Shown: positions 13,111 to 24,190 of the stretch, piece by piece
Numbering within the stretch: the first letter of the stretch is position 1
How the letters are laid out: each line of letters starts with the position of its first letter
Origin: Trichopria drosophilae
Lineage: Eukaryota; Arthropoda; Insecta; Hymenoptera; Diapriidae
Assembly (NCBI GenBank): GCA_030407085.1
Contig: CM059584.1
Coordinates: 141,164,001 to 141,228,000 of the forward strand
Direction of reading: 5' to 3'
Length of the DNA: 64,000 nucleotides
The notes under the pieces: model-generated
The model's database searches: none
Seen by the model: only the letters and a program-made list of their open reading frames with translations
What the model was told of the DNA's origin: nothing
Translations under genes and position numbers: made by a program

Positions 13111-13369
13111 ATTTTCTAAGACTGAGAATCAGCAACATAAAAAAATCACGAGTAAAATCTTTCAATTTGTTTAATTTAATAACTTGAACATACCAAATGT
13201 TTTTTTTTTTAATAAACAAATATTTAGCGATGAAATTATTCATTTTTTTAATTTCTCTCTTTTTGTAAAATCCCAAATACTCCACCAAGTCTCCAGTCTT
13301 AGCTTTGAAAATAGACCTTAAAGAAATTAAATTTATAGTAGGACAGTCAAATTTTGTTTTGATTCAATT

Positions 13370-13660
13370 TAATTCATTGGAAATTGAATTCCATTGTTGG
13401 TGCAGACTTTTTGTATGTATCATCGTACCAGATTCCACTGAATACTGCTAGCTTTGACTACGAAGCCCTACAGGAGTACCGTACTAACGTGCTTATCGCA
13501 CTTATATACACGCTAATTACATCCCGTGAAACTAGGACACGACCGATCATTCTAATCGTCGTCTGTCGCTCCGAGGGATCCTTTGTACTTTGGCCCCCAG
13601 GTAACACGGAACCAATACCCTTTGCCCCCTGGTTTTATTTCTAGATCAAGGAGGCTCGTC
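13370..13660 (+). other. Unexplained island with an 86-codon open frame
   Basis: This balanced-composition island contains an open + frame (13384-13644) ending in TAG. The translation has no domain I recognise, and no good splice acceptor or donor bounds it. It could be an old exon, a gene fragment, or conserved non-coding DNA that happens to be open. The surrounding 13111-13369 and 13661-14062 are AT-rich with nothing recognisable. Confidence 0.25.
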
Positions 13661-14066
13661 TATGACTTACTAGTAAAAACATTGTACATCTGCAAAATGT
13701 TTACAAATATTTTGTCATTGAGCAATGTTATTTATTATTAAATGTTTTAGTAAATGCCTAAAAGTTTATTTCCTTATAATAGGAATAAAATAAAAGGAAT
13801 ATTTTGCTTCATATATCTTGAGATCAAAATAGCGCTTTCTCTCCCTAGGGAGAAAAATAAAAAGGAAAAATCTTGTGTGCAAATAAGAGAGAATAGGTAC
13901 ATCTACGTAAAGCTTATGAGTACTGGTCGAGAAGCGTCTATTTTGCTCCCTGATTAGGTATAGTAACTTTTATTAAAATAAAGTGTATTTAATTGGTTAT
14001 TAATAATGAATGTTTTCTAAATAGTGTAATAATAAAGTATAAGCATGGAGTGCTGACGTTCCTTAA

Positions 14067-14870
14067 TCCTTTAACGCCGGGACGGACACTTTTTTCGTTC
14101 ATTTTCAACTTTAATTATCTCGGCGATTAAGAGTGCAAAAAATCCTTCAGGAACCATTTCTTATTTATTTAACCTCGCTCTTTCAGAGTCTGCTATCAAA
14201 CTTTTAAAAAAATTAATTTTCAAAAAGTTACAGCTATTTTTTTAAAGAAAAATCGAAATTTTTGACAATTTTCTTTCAGAATGAATTTTTTTTCATATAA
14301 CAGGTCACCAAAGCACTGTTTTACCTGAAAATATCGCGTCCGCAATATCTAACCTTGAAAACGGCGAAACGTACTTTTCAAAATTTAAAGATGGCGGCTC
14401 AAAAATGTTGGCGGAAGAATTGTTTCCCCACAAATATTAATAATCTGTGTATCCTTATTTTTTTAAATTTTCAAATTTGTATGGCGTTGAGTATCTAAAT
14501 ATTTCTGGTGTCGCTCATAACGAACCTGAAGTCAGATTTCAAAAATTCAAAATGGCTGATACAATATGGCGGACGATATTTTTAAAATTGTTCGGAAGTG
14601 TTGTGAAACTGATTACTCGGGGGTTTTTGGGGACGCTGATAACGATTCTGAAGTCAGATTCCAAAAAATTAATTTCTGAAAGAAAATAGTCAAAAATTTC
14701 GATTTTTCTTTAAAAAGATGGCTGTAACTTTTTGAAAATTCATTTTTTTGGATTTTGATTTCAGACTCTGCAAGAGCGAGTTCCTGAAGGATTTTTTACA
14801 TTCTTCATCGTCAAGAAAATTAAAGTTGAAAATTAACGAAAAAAAGTGTCCGCCCCCCGGCGTTAAAGGG
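14067..14870. mobile_element. Palindromic TTAA-flanked transposon (copy C)
   Basis: An 804-bp element starting TCCTTTAACGCCGGGACGG and ending with the inverse (CCCGGCGTTAAAGGG), flanked by TTAA at 14063-14066 and 14871-14874. The outer 220 bases of each arm pair; the middle contains AAAGATGGCGGCTC and CAATATGGCGGACG modules. It belongs to the same piggyBac-like group as copies A, B and D but has a different interior. Non-autonomous: the 80-codon frame inside is not a transposase. Confidence 0.8.
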
Positions 14871-15494
14871 TTAATTACACATGGACTGGAAAACATTTTT
14901 TGGTAAATGAATCAATAAAAAAAGGTTACATATTTTAATAACAACTGGTATATTTTACATATTATTTATTCTACACTGGAAAATGACATATATGCGGAAA
15001 ATGGGAAATAATTAGAATACCAGTACAAAATTGGTCGAATAATATTTTTCGAAAATTCTATTTTATCTCTCTCCTTCAGCTTATAAAAGAAAAATAGACT
15101 AAAAATGAGAAAAAAAGATATACACTGCAAAAACTCGTGTCTTCTAAATGTCTTATTTGAAGACATTAGACACTTCAAAAATGTCTTTTCAGAATAAACG
15201 TCTTAATATATGTGTCTTCGATGCAGAGTGTCTCAAAATTTGAGACATTATTTGCGTCTATCGATCGTAAATAAGACATTTTTGTGTCTTATAATCTGAG
15301 ACATATAAAGAAGACGGTAAAAGTGTCTACATTTAAGTCGTTTTAGCTAATTCAAGACATTTTCGTGTTGAGACACTTGTAAATCGAAGACACATTGCCG
15401 ATCCGGGTATCTTCGTGAATATTCGGCAACTGTCGACTCGAAGCGACGTCTCGATAAAAGCTACATAACCTATTTTGTTGATGCGGATATAACA

Positions 15495-15756
15495 TGACTA
15501 TTTTAGAACGCACATAAACGAGTCAAAGTGTAATCTCTTTGTTATTAAGTCCACAATAACAAATATTTGATTTATGTAACGTTTCAATTAGTAAATACAC
15601 AAATGTACGTATTTTTGGTGTTTTTAAATACTTACACTTGTGTATTTATTAATTGGAAGGTTACATAAATCAAATATTTATTAGTGTGGACTTCAAAAGG
15701 ACTTAATAACAAAGAGATTACACTTTGAGTCGTTTATGTGCGTTCTAAAATAGTCA
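15495..15756. repeat. Inverted repeat inside the CACTG-ended element
   Basis: The left arm starts TGACTATTTTAGAACGCACA at 15495. The right arm ends with its inverse at 15756. The arms are about 110 bases with a short spacer near 15610. It was either inserted into the larger element or formed by inverted duplication within it. The left flanking 15421-15494 contains no matching sequence on the right. Confidence 0.7.
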
Positions 15757-15941
15757 TTATATTAAAAAATACGTGAAAAATTCAATGCACGCAAAAGCTA
15801 AAAATTTCGTGGATTTGCCCATAAATACATGCATCACACATAGACTTCGAGAGAAAAGTCAAAACAAATTCAAATATGAAACACAGATTAATTAAGGTTA
15901 AAAAATTACGATATAATATCAACTAAAAAATGTTTAATTAC

Positions 15942-16200
15942 CTGCATTTTCTTCCTCATCTTCATTATAATATTCGCCTTGTTCATTATTACTGAATTCA
16001 TTCACAGAATTGGTATGGCGAGGATGATTTCTCGACACATGTTTTTTAAATGACCTCCATTTTGTGAAGGTAGCACCGCAGCCACGAAACTTACATTTTA
16101 TTTTAAAATTTGGTTCGTTCTTGTGGTATCTAATGACTTGTTTGATCAAGACCTCAAAGCAATTGGCCCGGACATTTGCAAACAGAAAACGAATGTTCAT
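15942..16200 (-). CDS. C2H2 zinc-finger exon carried by a transposon
   Basis: Reading leftward from an ATG at 16200, 86 codons precede a good splice donor (GCAG|GTAATT) at 15942/15941. The unspliced frame closes at 15934. The peptide contains one C2H2 finger, CKFRGC...H....H, with SFKKHVSRNH after the second cysteine, and then an acidic tail rich in Asn, Glu and Asp. Fingers of this 'GC..TF..+.S+KKH..R.H' kind are, from memory, common in the accessory DNA-binding protein of animal EnSpm elements, which fits its position. The rest of the gene is missing, so it is probably a non-functional remnant. A host gene fragment is the alternative. Confidence 0.5.
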
Positions 16201-16731
16201 CCATTTTTCACATAAAAATCAAACAATTTTAGGTTATGTATCAAATATCGAGCAGTACATTCAGGCTGCGATTGAAGACACTTCTAGTGTCTCAAAAAAA
16301 GTAATTTATAACGTCTTTCTATAAGACACACAAAAACGTCTTGAAAGTGAGGACAAAAGTGTCTTAAACCAAGACACCCGTTTTTGCAGTGTCCCTTCTG
16401 TAATTTTGTCAACCTAATTCCAAAAGCCCAAAAACCTTTTGACAAGTGATGCCGTAAATTCGCAATACACAACTGGGTACAAAGATGCAGCTTACCAAAG
16501 GAGACATTACATTGTTGATCTGAATCTTGTCTTGAAAGATCAGAAATTATGACGGGAATCCCTATTGTTTGGCTGACAATCTTGTATGATCTGGATGTTA
16601 AGTTAACAAACGAATGACATCGTATCAAGGAAGATTTGATGAAGAGACGCACCCATTAGCAACCGTATAAGAAGAGATTGAGCAGTAGAGGGAATGAAAT
16701 AAAAGTTTATACGTGCAGATGAAGTTCTTAC

Positions 16732-16836
16732 CAAATGCCGTTGCGGATTTAACGGTAGTGGAGCTTATCGAGATTCGTCGTTAGCCTTCCCGAAGAGGCC
16801 CGTTACCATCCGGAGCACTCGACAGGCTTCCCCCAT
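16732..16836 (-). other. Candidate small-ORF exon with splice donor
   Basis: A sharply bounded, less AT-rich island. On the minus strand an ATG at 16836 opens a 23-codon frame, MGEACRVLRM...GKANDESR, closing with TAA at 16765. It is followed 33 bases later by a strong donor (TTTG|GTAAGAAC) at 16732/16731. Composition and donor suggest a real exon, either a first exon with a small coding frame or upstream frame, or an orphaned exon. I recognise no homologue. Upstream sequence is AT-rich with no obvious TATA box or acceptor. Confidence 0.35.
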
Positions 16837-16839
16837 TAC

Positions 16840-18562
16840 AAAAAATAATTAAATTCCATTAATAACCTTTTTCAAAAATTATAATAAATTGTTAATAATG
16901 TTATTTTCGTGAAAAATCTGTGAAAAATTATTATTATTTATAGGTTTTGGATTTATATTCTAGTAAAAAGAAAAATTATTTATTTTAAATTATTTAATTT
17001 CTCAGTGCTGCATGTATTATACGATATATGGAGTTTCATATTTAATTAATTTTAATTATCTTATGTTACCTTTTTATAATTTTATGAGTGAGTAAACAAT
17101 TAAAAAAAACACTAGACCCGACCGGGAATCGAACCTGGGTCTCTCGTTTAACGCAACGCTACGTACACTGATAAATGTTTACGAAAAATGCCTTCTTGTG
17201 TTTCAGGGTAGTAAAACCTGCACGATTATGAAAGTATTATCTTCCTAATTATCTGAATTACGTGCAATTTGTCATAAAATCAACGACAATAAACAACAAA
17301 AAAATAAATAAAAAACAAAATTTATTGTGGAGCTGCGACTAATACTGCTTATGAATATTAATGGTGTTTCGTTAGACTTATCGGTCAGACATAATTTTTT
17401 TTTATTTTTATACGTATTATTAACTATTAACGTTATTTTGAAAATTATTTTTTATTATTATTCTTAATTTTTATCATTATTTGAAATTTCAATAGCAAAA
17501 ACGCTGGTAAAACTAAAAAGGAAAAAAAAATTGTTGATTATTTTCTGTTTTATTCTTATTTTTTGTTATTTTTTGAAATTATATTGTGAAAAACACTGAC
17601 AAAACTAAGTATCTTAATTACATTTATTACTACTGTGAAAATAGTTTTAATTTTGTATATTTTTTAATGGGCTAATTGAGTAATTGGTCATTACATTTTC
17701 AATTTTTGTAAGATTTATAATATTAAGTAAATAAATAGACATTAAATAAACTTCGCTTTAATAAAATCCCGACAAATATAATAAATTTAACATAATTCAA
17801 AGAAATAATTCACAGCTAGTTTTGTACAAAAAATGGTAGAGTGAAAAAACAAATGATATACAATAAAATAATAAAATGGTCAATTAAATTTATGCAAATA
17901 AAGCTTGATTTATAAAAAACAATGTATTGCATTTCTCGACTTTAGGTTCAAGTCATCACCGAAATTTATTATTATTGGATTCAATGTGGATTTTTAGGTA
18001 AACATAAGATTGAAACATAAAATACTCCATTTTGGATAAACAAATCTTTTATTTATTTATTTGTGTCGATTTATTCGATGATTTTAGTATTGGAATTCCC
18101 CAATTATTGAATACGAAAAATTTTTCACAAATCTAACATTATGTCAGTTTAATTGACTATTTATTTATTTATATTTTACAAAATCATTTACTAAATTAAG
18201 TAATTAAAAGTATATAAATATATATTAAAATATGAATGTTTTTGACTTTAAACGAATGAGACGTTTTTCACTTGATCACATTCGAATTAGCCGATCAATT
18301 TTTTAGAAATTAATAGTTTGCAAAGTCTACCCACGATATTTCTTAATCCACTACTCATTTTGAGTCCTAGGGCGATTTCAAAAACACTCAGAATGTTCCA
18401 AATCGGCGTCCAAAATTGTTGTTGTATTTTTTAGATGCTTTGCGTAACCAAAAATGAATTTAATTCTTACAATAAATTGTTGTTAATAAAGTAAAGCTTC
18501 TAAAAAAGTAAATAGCTAACTAAACCCAGATAGTAAAAAGGCTACTAAATATCATAAATATA
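16840..18562. other. No gene seen apart from the tRNA-like piece
   Basis: Very AT-rich DNA with many short T/A runs. No reading frame over 60 codons and no transposon ends recognised, except the tRNA-like sequence at 17113-17175. Confidence 0.5.
17113..17175 (-). ncRNA. tRNA-like 3' half, probably SINE or tRNA pseudogene
   Basis: On the minus strand the sequence contains a perfect T-arm/B-box, GGTTCGATTCC, in CCAGGTTCGATTCCCGG, followed by a GTCGGGTC acceptor-like run. Before it lies CGTT-loop-AACG, which could be an anticodon stem, and a weak D-arm-like CAGTGTACGTAGCG. The 5' acceptor strand does not pair and no functional cloverleaf closes. It is best read as a tRNA-derived SINE head or a decayed tRNA. 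Confidence 0.45.
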
Positions 18563-18953
18563 CAGAGAAAAAATAAGTCTTAAAATTGTTACATTTCAAA
18601 TTAAGCACTGTAAAAGGCTTAATTTCAGTCTAAAATTGAGCTTATTTTCTTAAATTAAGTCAATATTTGGGCTTAAAATCTTGTTTTTAGAACCTTACTT
18701 CTAGTCAATATTTAGGTTCGAAATAAGAATTCTCTAACGTAGGTGTGACGAGCTCTACAATTATTTTTAAGCATAAATCTCGACTAAAATTAAACTTTGC
18801 TGTATGAAAGTAAGATTTATTTGTAAGCAAATATTGACTTTTAAAGAAAACTTTTAAGAAAATTAGCTCAATATTAGACTGAAATTAAACCTTTTTCAGT
18901 GCTTAATTTGAGATGTAAAATCAATTTTAAGCCTTTATTTCTGCGTAAAATTA
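18563..18953. repeat. 391-bp inverted repeat with AAGCACTGTAAAAGG motif
   Basis: The left arm (from CAGAGAAAAAATAAGTCTTA) and right arm (ending TAAGCCTTTATTTCTG) are complementary over about 130 bases with mismatches. Each contains AAGCACTG(T/A)AAAAGG and 'AATTTCAGTCTAA' in opposite orientation. It resembles a foldback MITE related to the CACTG-ended piece at 19524. No target duplication was recognised. Confidence 0.65.
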
Positions 18954-19523
18954 GAATAAATTTTAGTCATACTAAATAAAGCTTGTAATATATTAATTGA
19001 TTTAATTTAAAAAGACTAATAGTTAGTTATTACTAGAATAATTTCAATTAATAATTGAATTATTTACTTAGAGAATATTTTAATCAATTTGCTTCAACTA
19101 CTAAAAGACTGCGACTTCTCGTGAGTAATAATGACAATAATTAGTTTATTTTCTTGCTATTCAAGGATATTGAAACCTCGAGGCAGCTTTTATTATAGAT
19201 TTATAACGGGGATAAAAATCGAAGACCTACTCGTGCCTGATTATAAATAGTAGTCAATAATTACAAAGTTTTTTAATTCGTTTCTTAAAATTGTTCTAGT
19301 TTAAATTTAGCTTTGTTCAATGCTAAATTTCGGTTTGAATTTCTACTGATTTTCTTCATCCTTTCAACGTATTCAAAAAATGTGCACGAAATTTTACATT
19401 ATATTATAAAATATATTTGTCATATTAGAACGCAATGAAAAAAAAGAAGAATGAAAGTTTCTTGTGTCTAAAATATTGTCCTTTCGAATAGTGCTCAGAA
19501 AATACAGTAAATTTAAAAAAAAA

Positions 19524-19663
19524 CACTGTAAAAAAATTTGTTTAATTAAGGCCGAATAGAGCCTTAATTTCACATGCAATAAAAACAAGAACACTTAGAA
19601 AAGGACATACTTATGCATTATACATTGGCTTAATTTAAGACGTAATACTTTTTTTTTACAGTG
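19524..19663. mobile_element. Short CACTGTAAAAAAA-ended MITE
   Basis: A 140-bp piece starting CACTGTAAAAAAA and ending TTTTTTTTTACAGTG, with GGCC and AATTAAG near both ends. Its right part (19592-19663) reappears inverted at 20626-20701 on the other side of the palindrome at 19826-20308. The end sequence suggests kinship with the larger CACTGCAAAAAC element, but the similarity is short. Confidence 0.5.
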
Positions 19664-19825
19664 CACTTAAGTAATTACTACAAACTGGATATATTAAAAG
19701 TTGTTTTTCTCTTTTCGTTATTTTTTTACCTTTTCTGGTAACACAAGCAAATTAAATGCACATTATTTAAGGTTAGATTGGTTTCCAGACAGAAGTTTTT
19801 GTTTTAAAATTCTAATTCTGCGTAA

Positions 19826-20308
19826 CATTTTCAATATAAGGCCTTTACAAAATCATGGAAGTCTTTAGTCTTGAAACTAAATATCCTGGTAAGCTAGCTT
19901 CAAAATTGCTTTAACTTTCTTAATATATGTCAATAGTTAATCCTTAGTTCTTACATTCGTACACTCTAAATTTCTTAAAGTGAAAAATTGAGCCACTTTC
20001 TGATAAAAGTGACTTTTTCACTATTTCTAAAATGGAAATTTCACTTTATTAGAGTGATATATTTTCATTCACTATTAATAAAGCGAAATTTCCACTTTAA
20101 AAATAGTGAAAAAGTCACTTTTATCAGAAAGTGGCTCAACTTTCACTTTAAGAAATTTAGAGTGTACGAATGTAAGAACTAAGGATTAACTATTGACATA
20201 TATTAAGAAAGTTAAAGCAATTTTGAAGCTAGCTTACCAGGATGTTTAGTTTCAAGACTAATAACTTTGAGACTTCCATGATTTTGTAAAGGCCTTATAT
20301 TGAGAATG
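19826..20308. repeat. 483-bp palindrome around a CACTCTAAATTT-ended MITE
   Basis: The arms pair from CATTTTCAATATAAGGCC (19826) inward to about 20060 and out to GGCCTTATATTGAGAATG (ending 20308). The inner part, about 19971-20164, has its own ends (ACACTCTAAATTTC / GAAATTTAGAGTGT) and internal AGTGA motifs, so it looks like a MITE. The flanking 150 bases on each side are also mutually inverted, so the duplication took in neighbouring DNA. The 64-codon frame within is an artefact. Confidence 0.75.
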
Positions 20309-20625
20309 CTAGGCAGAATATCTAGAATTTAGAGTGTACAGATAAACTGACTTCTAAAACAAGGTATTGACCTGAACATTGTCTTTTATTGTTTTTCACC
20401 AACTTTAACTTCATTCAAGAGCAATTTTGCATTGAAATTCTGCCTTAAGCCGTGCTGATTTTAAGATGCAATAATTTTAAAACTTAACTTTTAATTGTGA
20501 TATTCGTGTTCATCTTTTTCTACGTAAGCTAACAATACAATTCATTTTTTTCAACGGTTTCTATTGAACTCAAAATTCACCTCTGCCCAGAAGTATTTTC
20601 AAATATAAAATGTTAGATAAATATA

Positions 20626-20701
20626 CTAAGTTTTTCACTCTGAAAATTGTTACGTCTTAAATTAAGCCAATGTATAGGCATAAGTATGTCCTTTTCTAAT
20701 T
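20626..20701. repeat. Inverted copy of 19592-19663
   Basis: Contains GTTACGTCTTAAATTAAGCC and CATAAGTATGTCCTTTTCTAA, the complement of the right part of the MITE at 19524-19663. With the intervening palindrome it forms an outer, partly decayed inverted repeat. It has lost the terminal CACTG on this side. Confidence 0.6.
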
Positions 20702-21919
20702 GGTCTCTTTTTTTGCCTCTAGTTGGGCACAAAGATACAAATATGGACATTCAAGTTGCAAAAATTTGACAGTGAAATGCAAATATTTGCTATTTTAGGG
20801 GACCAACAACTATAACTTATTAAAAATTTTACGATTTTTTAGGATCGTTTTTTAGAAAACAAAAAATTAATACTAATCTTTATAATTATTATAATATACA
20901 TTTAAAGTACGTTAGTATATTTATGTTTCGTTAAAAAATAGTAAAGATATTTTATATACATTTATTGGTATCGCATTTATTAAATGTTGTTCAATGTATG
21001 CAAAAGACGTTTAAATTTCCTCAGATACTCCGATTATAACACTTGTGCATAATTCTGTTTATGATATACGTTAATGAAACGTTGAACTTACACCAGTTTT
21101 AAACCGAAAATATTTGCTAAATAAATGCTGTTAACCGTGACTAAACGAATGTGAGCCGATTAATTAATTTTATCCTATTTAGTCCTCGAGTTAAGTTTTC
21201 ATTTTTTTCAAAAACAAAAATTATCGTAAAAATCAATTTACCTTCATCCATTTTCTGCCACTCTAATTTATACATTTTCTGTACTGAAAACTATTATTTG
21301 TTTATTTTTTAAGCTTATATTTGTTAAGTTGAACCAGCTTCTAAGAAAATATTAGCAGGTAATATTGCAGTTTTAAAGTATTTAATAAATAATATAATTC
21401 TTAAAGAGAAAGCCAGATTCTCAATCAGAAATTATATACAATAGCAATGCGAATATAGTCAATATTTGATTAAAAAACGATGTGATTTTGTTGAAATTTA
21501 AAAACCCAGATACATAATACGAGTCAATGCATAATTTTATTAAGATATTTTTAAATATTGATGCCAATGATGCTGAAAAAATAAAGTAAATTCTACAAAG
21601 AGAATTATTTTCTTGGTAATTTTATCATTTTATGTGGATATTTTGGGACAGCCTTATAGAATAACAAAAGTATCAGTCATTCTGATATGAATCGAGTTCT
21701 TGCGATTTTTACTATTCAGACATTAAAAATGGCAACAAAATCTAGTAATCTTAACCAGAAATACTTGCGATTTGATGCAGTTTACATGTCTATCAAAAAA
21801 TAACCATCTGCAAGTGTCAAGAAGTAAAAAGGTACTAAAAATGAGTTGGATGTAGGAGCAATATTGTTGAATTCAAAATTTATCACAGAAAATAAAAAAC
21901 CAGAATTATCTCGTACCAA

Positions 21920-22450
21920 AAATGGAAATGCCTCTATTCCCAATGTTTTCCTTCGTGATAAGAAACGTTATTAATCGCACGTTTAATGCATTAAACGAGG
22001 TCGTTCTAGTCTATCAGTTAATTGGAGACAATAGCATAGCTGCAAAACTGCGATACGATTGGCACCCCACCATTAGTAAAATTCCACTTTCGAGACTGAA
22101 TCGAAAGTGATTACAACTCCTGTTGCAACACGTTTAGTTCATCAGCAAACTTAGCAAAACGTAATTGTCTTATAATCGTCTGGTATAAGCGCTCTTCCGG
22201 TGGACGTTTTACAAAAGTTGCATTTTATTCATTAACACGTAATGAAGGTACGCTCGTAACGTTACAAGTTACAGTTATTCTAACGTAGTTCCGAGAATTG
22301 CATTATTGTAACGCTTTTTTAAACTCGAAAAACACAGAGCTCGGCCATTTACGTCAAATCCCGTCGCCGTTGTTTTCGCGAAATCGGGTTTTACTTCGGA
22401 TCTAAACGCATTGTGTTCAGATGCTCTTTGTTTTCTGCTCCGCTTTTGGA
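21920..22450. promoter_or_regulatory. Candidate conserved non-coding island
   Basis: A stretch of about 500 bases with balanced composition, few runs and several short repeated words (ATTAACACGTAATG, GTAACGTTACAAG, CATTAAACGAGG). A 62-codon open frame at 21922-22110 shows no recognisable domain. In an AT-rich insect genome such islands are often conserved enhancers, but nothing here proves it. Confidence 0.3.
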
Positions 22451-22639
22451 AAATGTGAGAATAGAATGCTTTTTTGATGTAGTTTTTCCGCAGTTAAGTC
22501 ACTTGACCTAACCCACTGAACGCGAAACTAGGGTCGAACGGTTTATTTTGCTTGGAGTATATGTAAATAGTTGAGGTTTTTATTTAAAATATTAGAATTA
22601 GGTAATAAAAATGTCTAAAAAATGAAGAGAGTGTTTCAA

Positions 22640-22990
22640 AGAGTTCTGGCCATTTAAAAAAACGTTTTTTTTTTAACAGTAATCGGAGCATGTTTTATCT
22701 AAGATAATTGGGTCCGCAATATTTAGCCTTCAAAATAGTTATTTAGTCGTTTAAAGTTAAAATTAGTCCTTTGAAACACTTTAAGATGGCGGACCCAAAA
22801 TTGTCTCATACAGGTTTTTTTTTGTCACAAATATTGTAAAATTTGTTGCTTTTATGTCACTGAGAATCGAAAGAATTTTTGAGCTGCTGAGTATGAATCT
22901 GAAATCACATTTTAAACATTCAAAATGGCGGATTAAATTCAGCGGACATTATAAGAGTTGGTGGAATTCCTTTTAATTTAAATGGAATAT
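22640..22990. repeat. Diverged fragment of the TGGCGG palindromic family
   Basis: Contains GGGTCCGCAATATTTAGCCTTC, AAGATGGCGGACCC and CAAAATGGCGGATT in the same order as in the middle of the element at 14067-14870 (TCCGCAATATCTAACCTTG, AAGATGGCGGCTC). No ends or TTAA flanks remain, so it is an old truncated copy. Confidence 0.55.
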
Positions 22991-23059
22991 AAATGTGCAA
23001 TTACAATTCGACTTATTTTGTAATCAGCAAATAAGCTTTAAGCTTTCTTACTGTAAATA

Positions 23060-23083
23060 TTAATAATAATAATAATAATAATG
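23060..23083. repeat. TAA trinucleotide microsatellite
   Basis: Eight tandem TAA units with a last-unit substitution, continuing into AT-rich ATGATAAATAAATAAA. Simple sequence, no function implied. Confidence 0.9.
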
Positions 23084-23194
23084 ATAAATAAATAAATCTT
23101 TTATTCTTTTCTGACTCTTTCTTAAGTGAAATGTTCTTTGGTTGTATTTGTATTGTATGTCAGATTTAGTTGGTGTTAAATAAATAAGACAGTT

Positions 23195-23227
23195 GACGTT
23201 TCGGTCATTTGTTTTGACCCTCTTCAG
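23195..23227 (-). ncRNA. Hammerhead-ribozyme-like core
   Basis: On the minus strand the sequence reads CTGAAGA, then a short stem (GGTC/GACC) closed by a loop, then GAAAC. CUGANGA-stem II-GAAA is the conserved core of hammerhead ribozymes, including the minimal ones in Penelope-like retroelements (family knowledge). One unpaired G disturbs stem II. I could not find convincing stems I and III or a cleavage triplet, so activity is unproven. A relic of a Penelope-like element is the likely source. Confidence 0.35.
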
Positions 23228-23398
23228 AATATATTTCTGTATATAAAAAAATTACAAAATAATATATATTATAATGATAAAATTACAATAATAACAAACT
23301 TTTCAGTATCTTTTGTTTTATGGTTTTATTGGGATTTTGAGTTTGTTTAATTTTGTTTCTGCTTACCTGTAATTAATTATCGTTGCGGTGCTATTTTG

Positions 23399-23488
23399 AG
23401 CCGGTTTTGAATTTATGAACTGTAATAAATTGTTGTGTTGATGTTTTCTTGAGCCGGTTTTGAATTTATGAACTGTAAAAATATTTTA
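23399..23488. repeat. Short direct duplication
   Basis: GAGCCGGTTTTGAATTTATGAACTGTAA-like sequence occurs at about 23398 and again at about 23451, a 53-base tandem duplication with diverging ends. Function unknown. Confidence 0.75.
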
Positions 23489-24044
23489 ATGAGTTTTCAC
23501 TCAGTAAGCAGAAAGAAAAAAAAATAATTATTAATTTTAATAAAAAAAAAAGAAAAGTAGACAATTTCACTGTATTTTTTTAATTTAGAGAGAATGAATA
23601 AAAAAGAATTTTGTGTGAATATTCACGTACTTGTGCTTCTATTGTATGAAAGGAGACTGAATAGTTTTTCAGATTACATAATATTCTGCGTACATTTTGT
23701 TTTCGTTCTATTTACATTTATTGTTTTGAATTTTGAACTTGAAGTAGAGGTATATATGTGTCTGGTAAATTTGACTTTTCAAAGCGGATGTTTACTGATT
23801 TGTTGTTATTTTTGATGAAAAAGTTTTCCATATGTTTTCTTTTGTATTTATTTCTTTCTATTGCTAGAATTTTGACGTTTGAAAAATTATAAATGAGTTT
23901 AATACTAAAATTCAGAAATGGGAGACGCTCATAGTCCAAAGTGTCATTCTTAAGTTTAAATTTATTTTTGAAAATTATATAAAAATGTGAAAAAAAATCG
24001 TTGTTCAAACAAATTTGTCAAAAATTCCTTTTAAATAAATTTTA

Positions 24045-24190
24045 TCAACAGACCCTGAAAGAGCGAGTCTAAACACGTAATAAAAGTTGAATATTATGAA
24101 GATTTAATAGTTAACACCATTATGAACTTCAGTAATTCAATTTTAATAATTAAAGATTCAAAATGGCGAACGAATAAAGGTTCTGAACTA
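24045..24190. repeat. Transposon fragment related to copy C
   Basis: Contains 'CTGAAAGAGCGAGTCT', matching the subterminal part of the element at 14067-14870 (in inverted sense), and a TTCAAAATGGCGAACG module. No ends remain. Confidence 0.45.

Larger units (their letters stand above)
15122..16392. mobile_element. CMC/EnSpm-like DNA transposon with zinc-finger exon
   Basis: A 1,271-bp element bounded by inverted ends: CACTGCAAAAACTCGTGTCTT-type sequence from 15123 and its complement ending at 16391. Both ends are packed with TGTCT/AGACA motifs (for example GTGTCTT and AAGACAC), which resemble the subterminal transposase-binding repeats of CACTA/EnSpm elements. CACT(A/G) ends are typical of that superfamily (family knowledge). 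No clear 2-3 bp target duplication is visible. It has no transposase, but it encloses a C2H2 zinc-finger exon on the minus strand and a separate 262-bp inverted repeat. The superfamily assignment is probable, not certain. Confidence 0.6.

Noticed and set aside
15122..16392. CACTGCAAAAAC ends as Transib/RAG-type recombination signals
   Set aside because: The resemblance to a CACAGTG heptamer plus A-rich nonamer is superficial; spacing and heptamer do not match, and subterminal TGTCT repeats fit EnSpm better.
17113..17175. Functional tRNA gene
   Set aside because: Only the T-arm and part of the anticodon arm are recognisable; the acceptor stem does not close.
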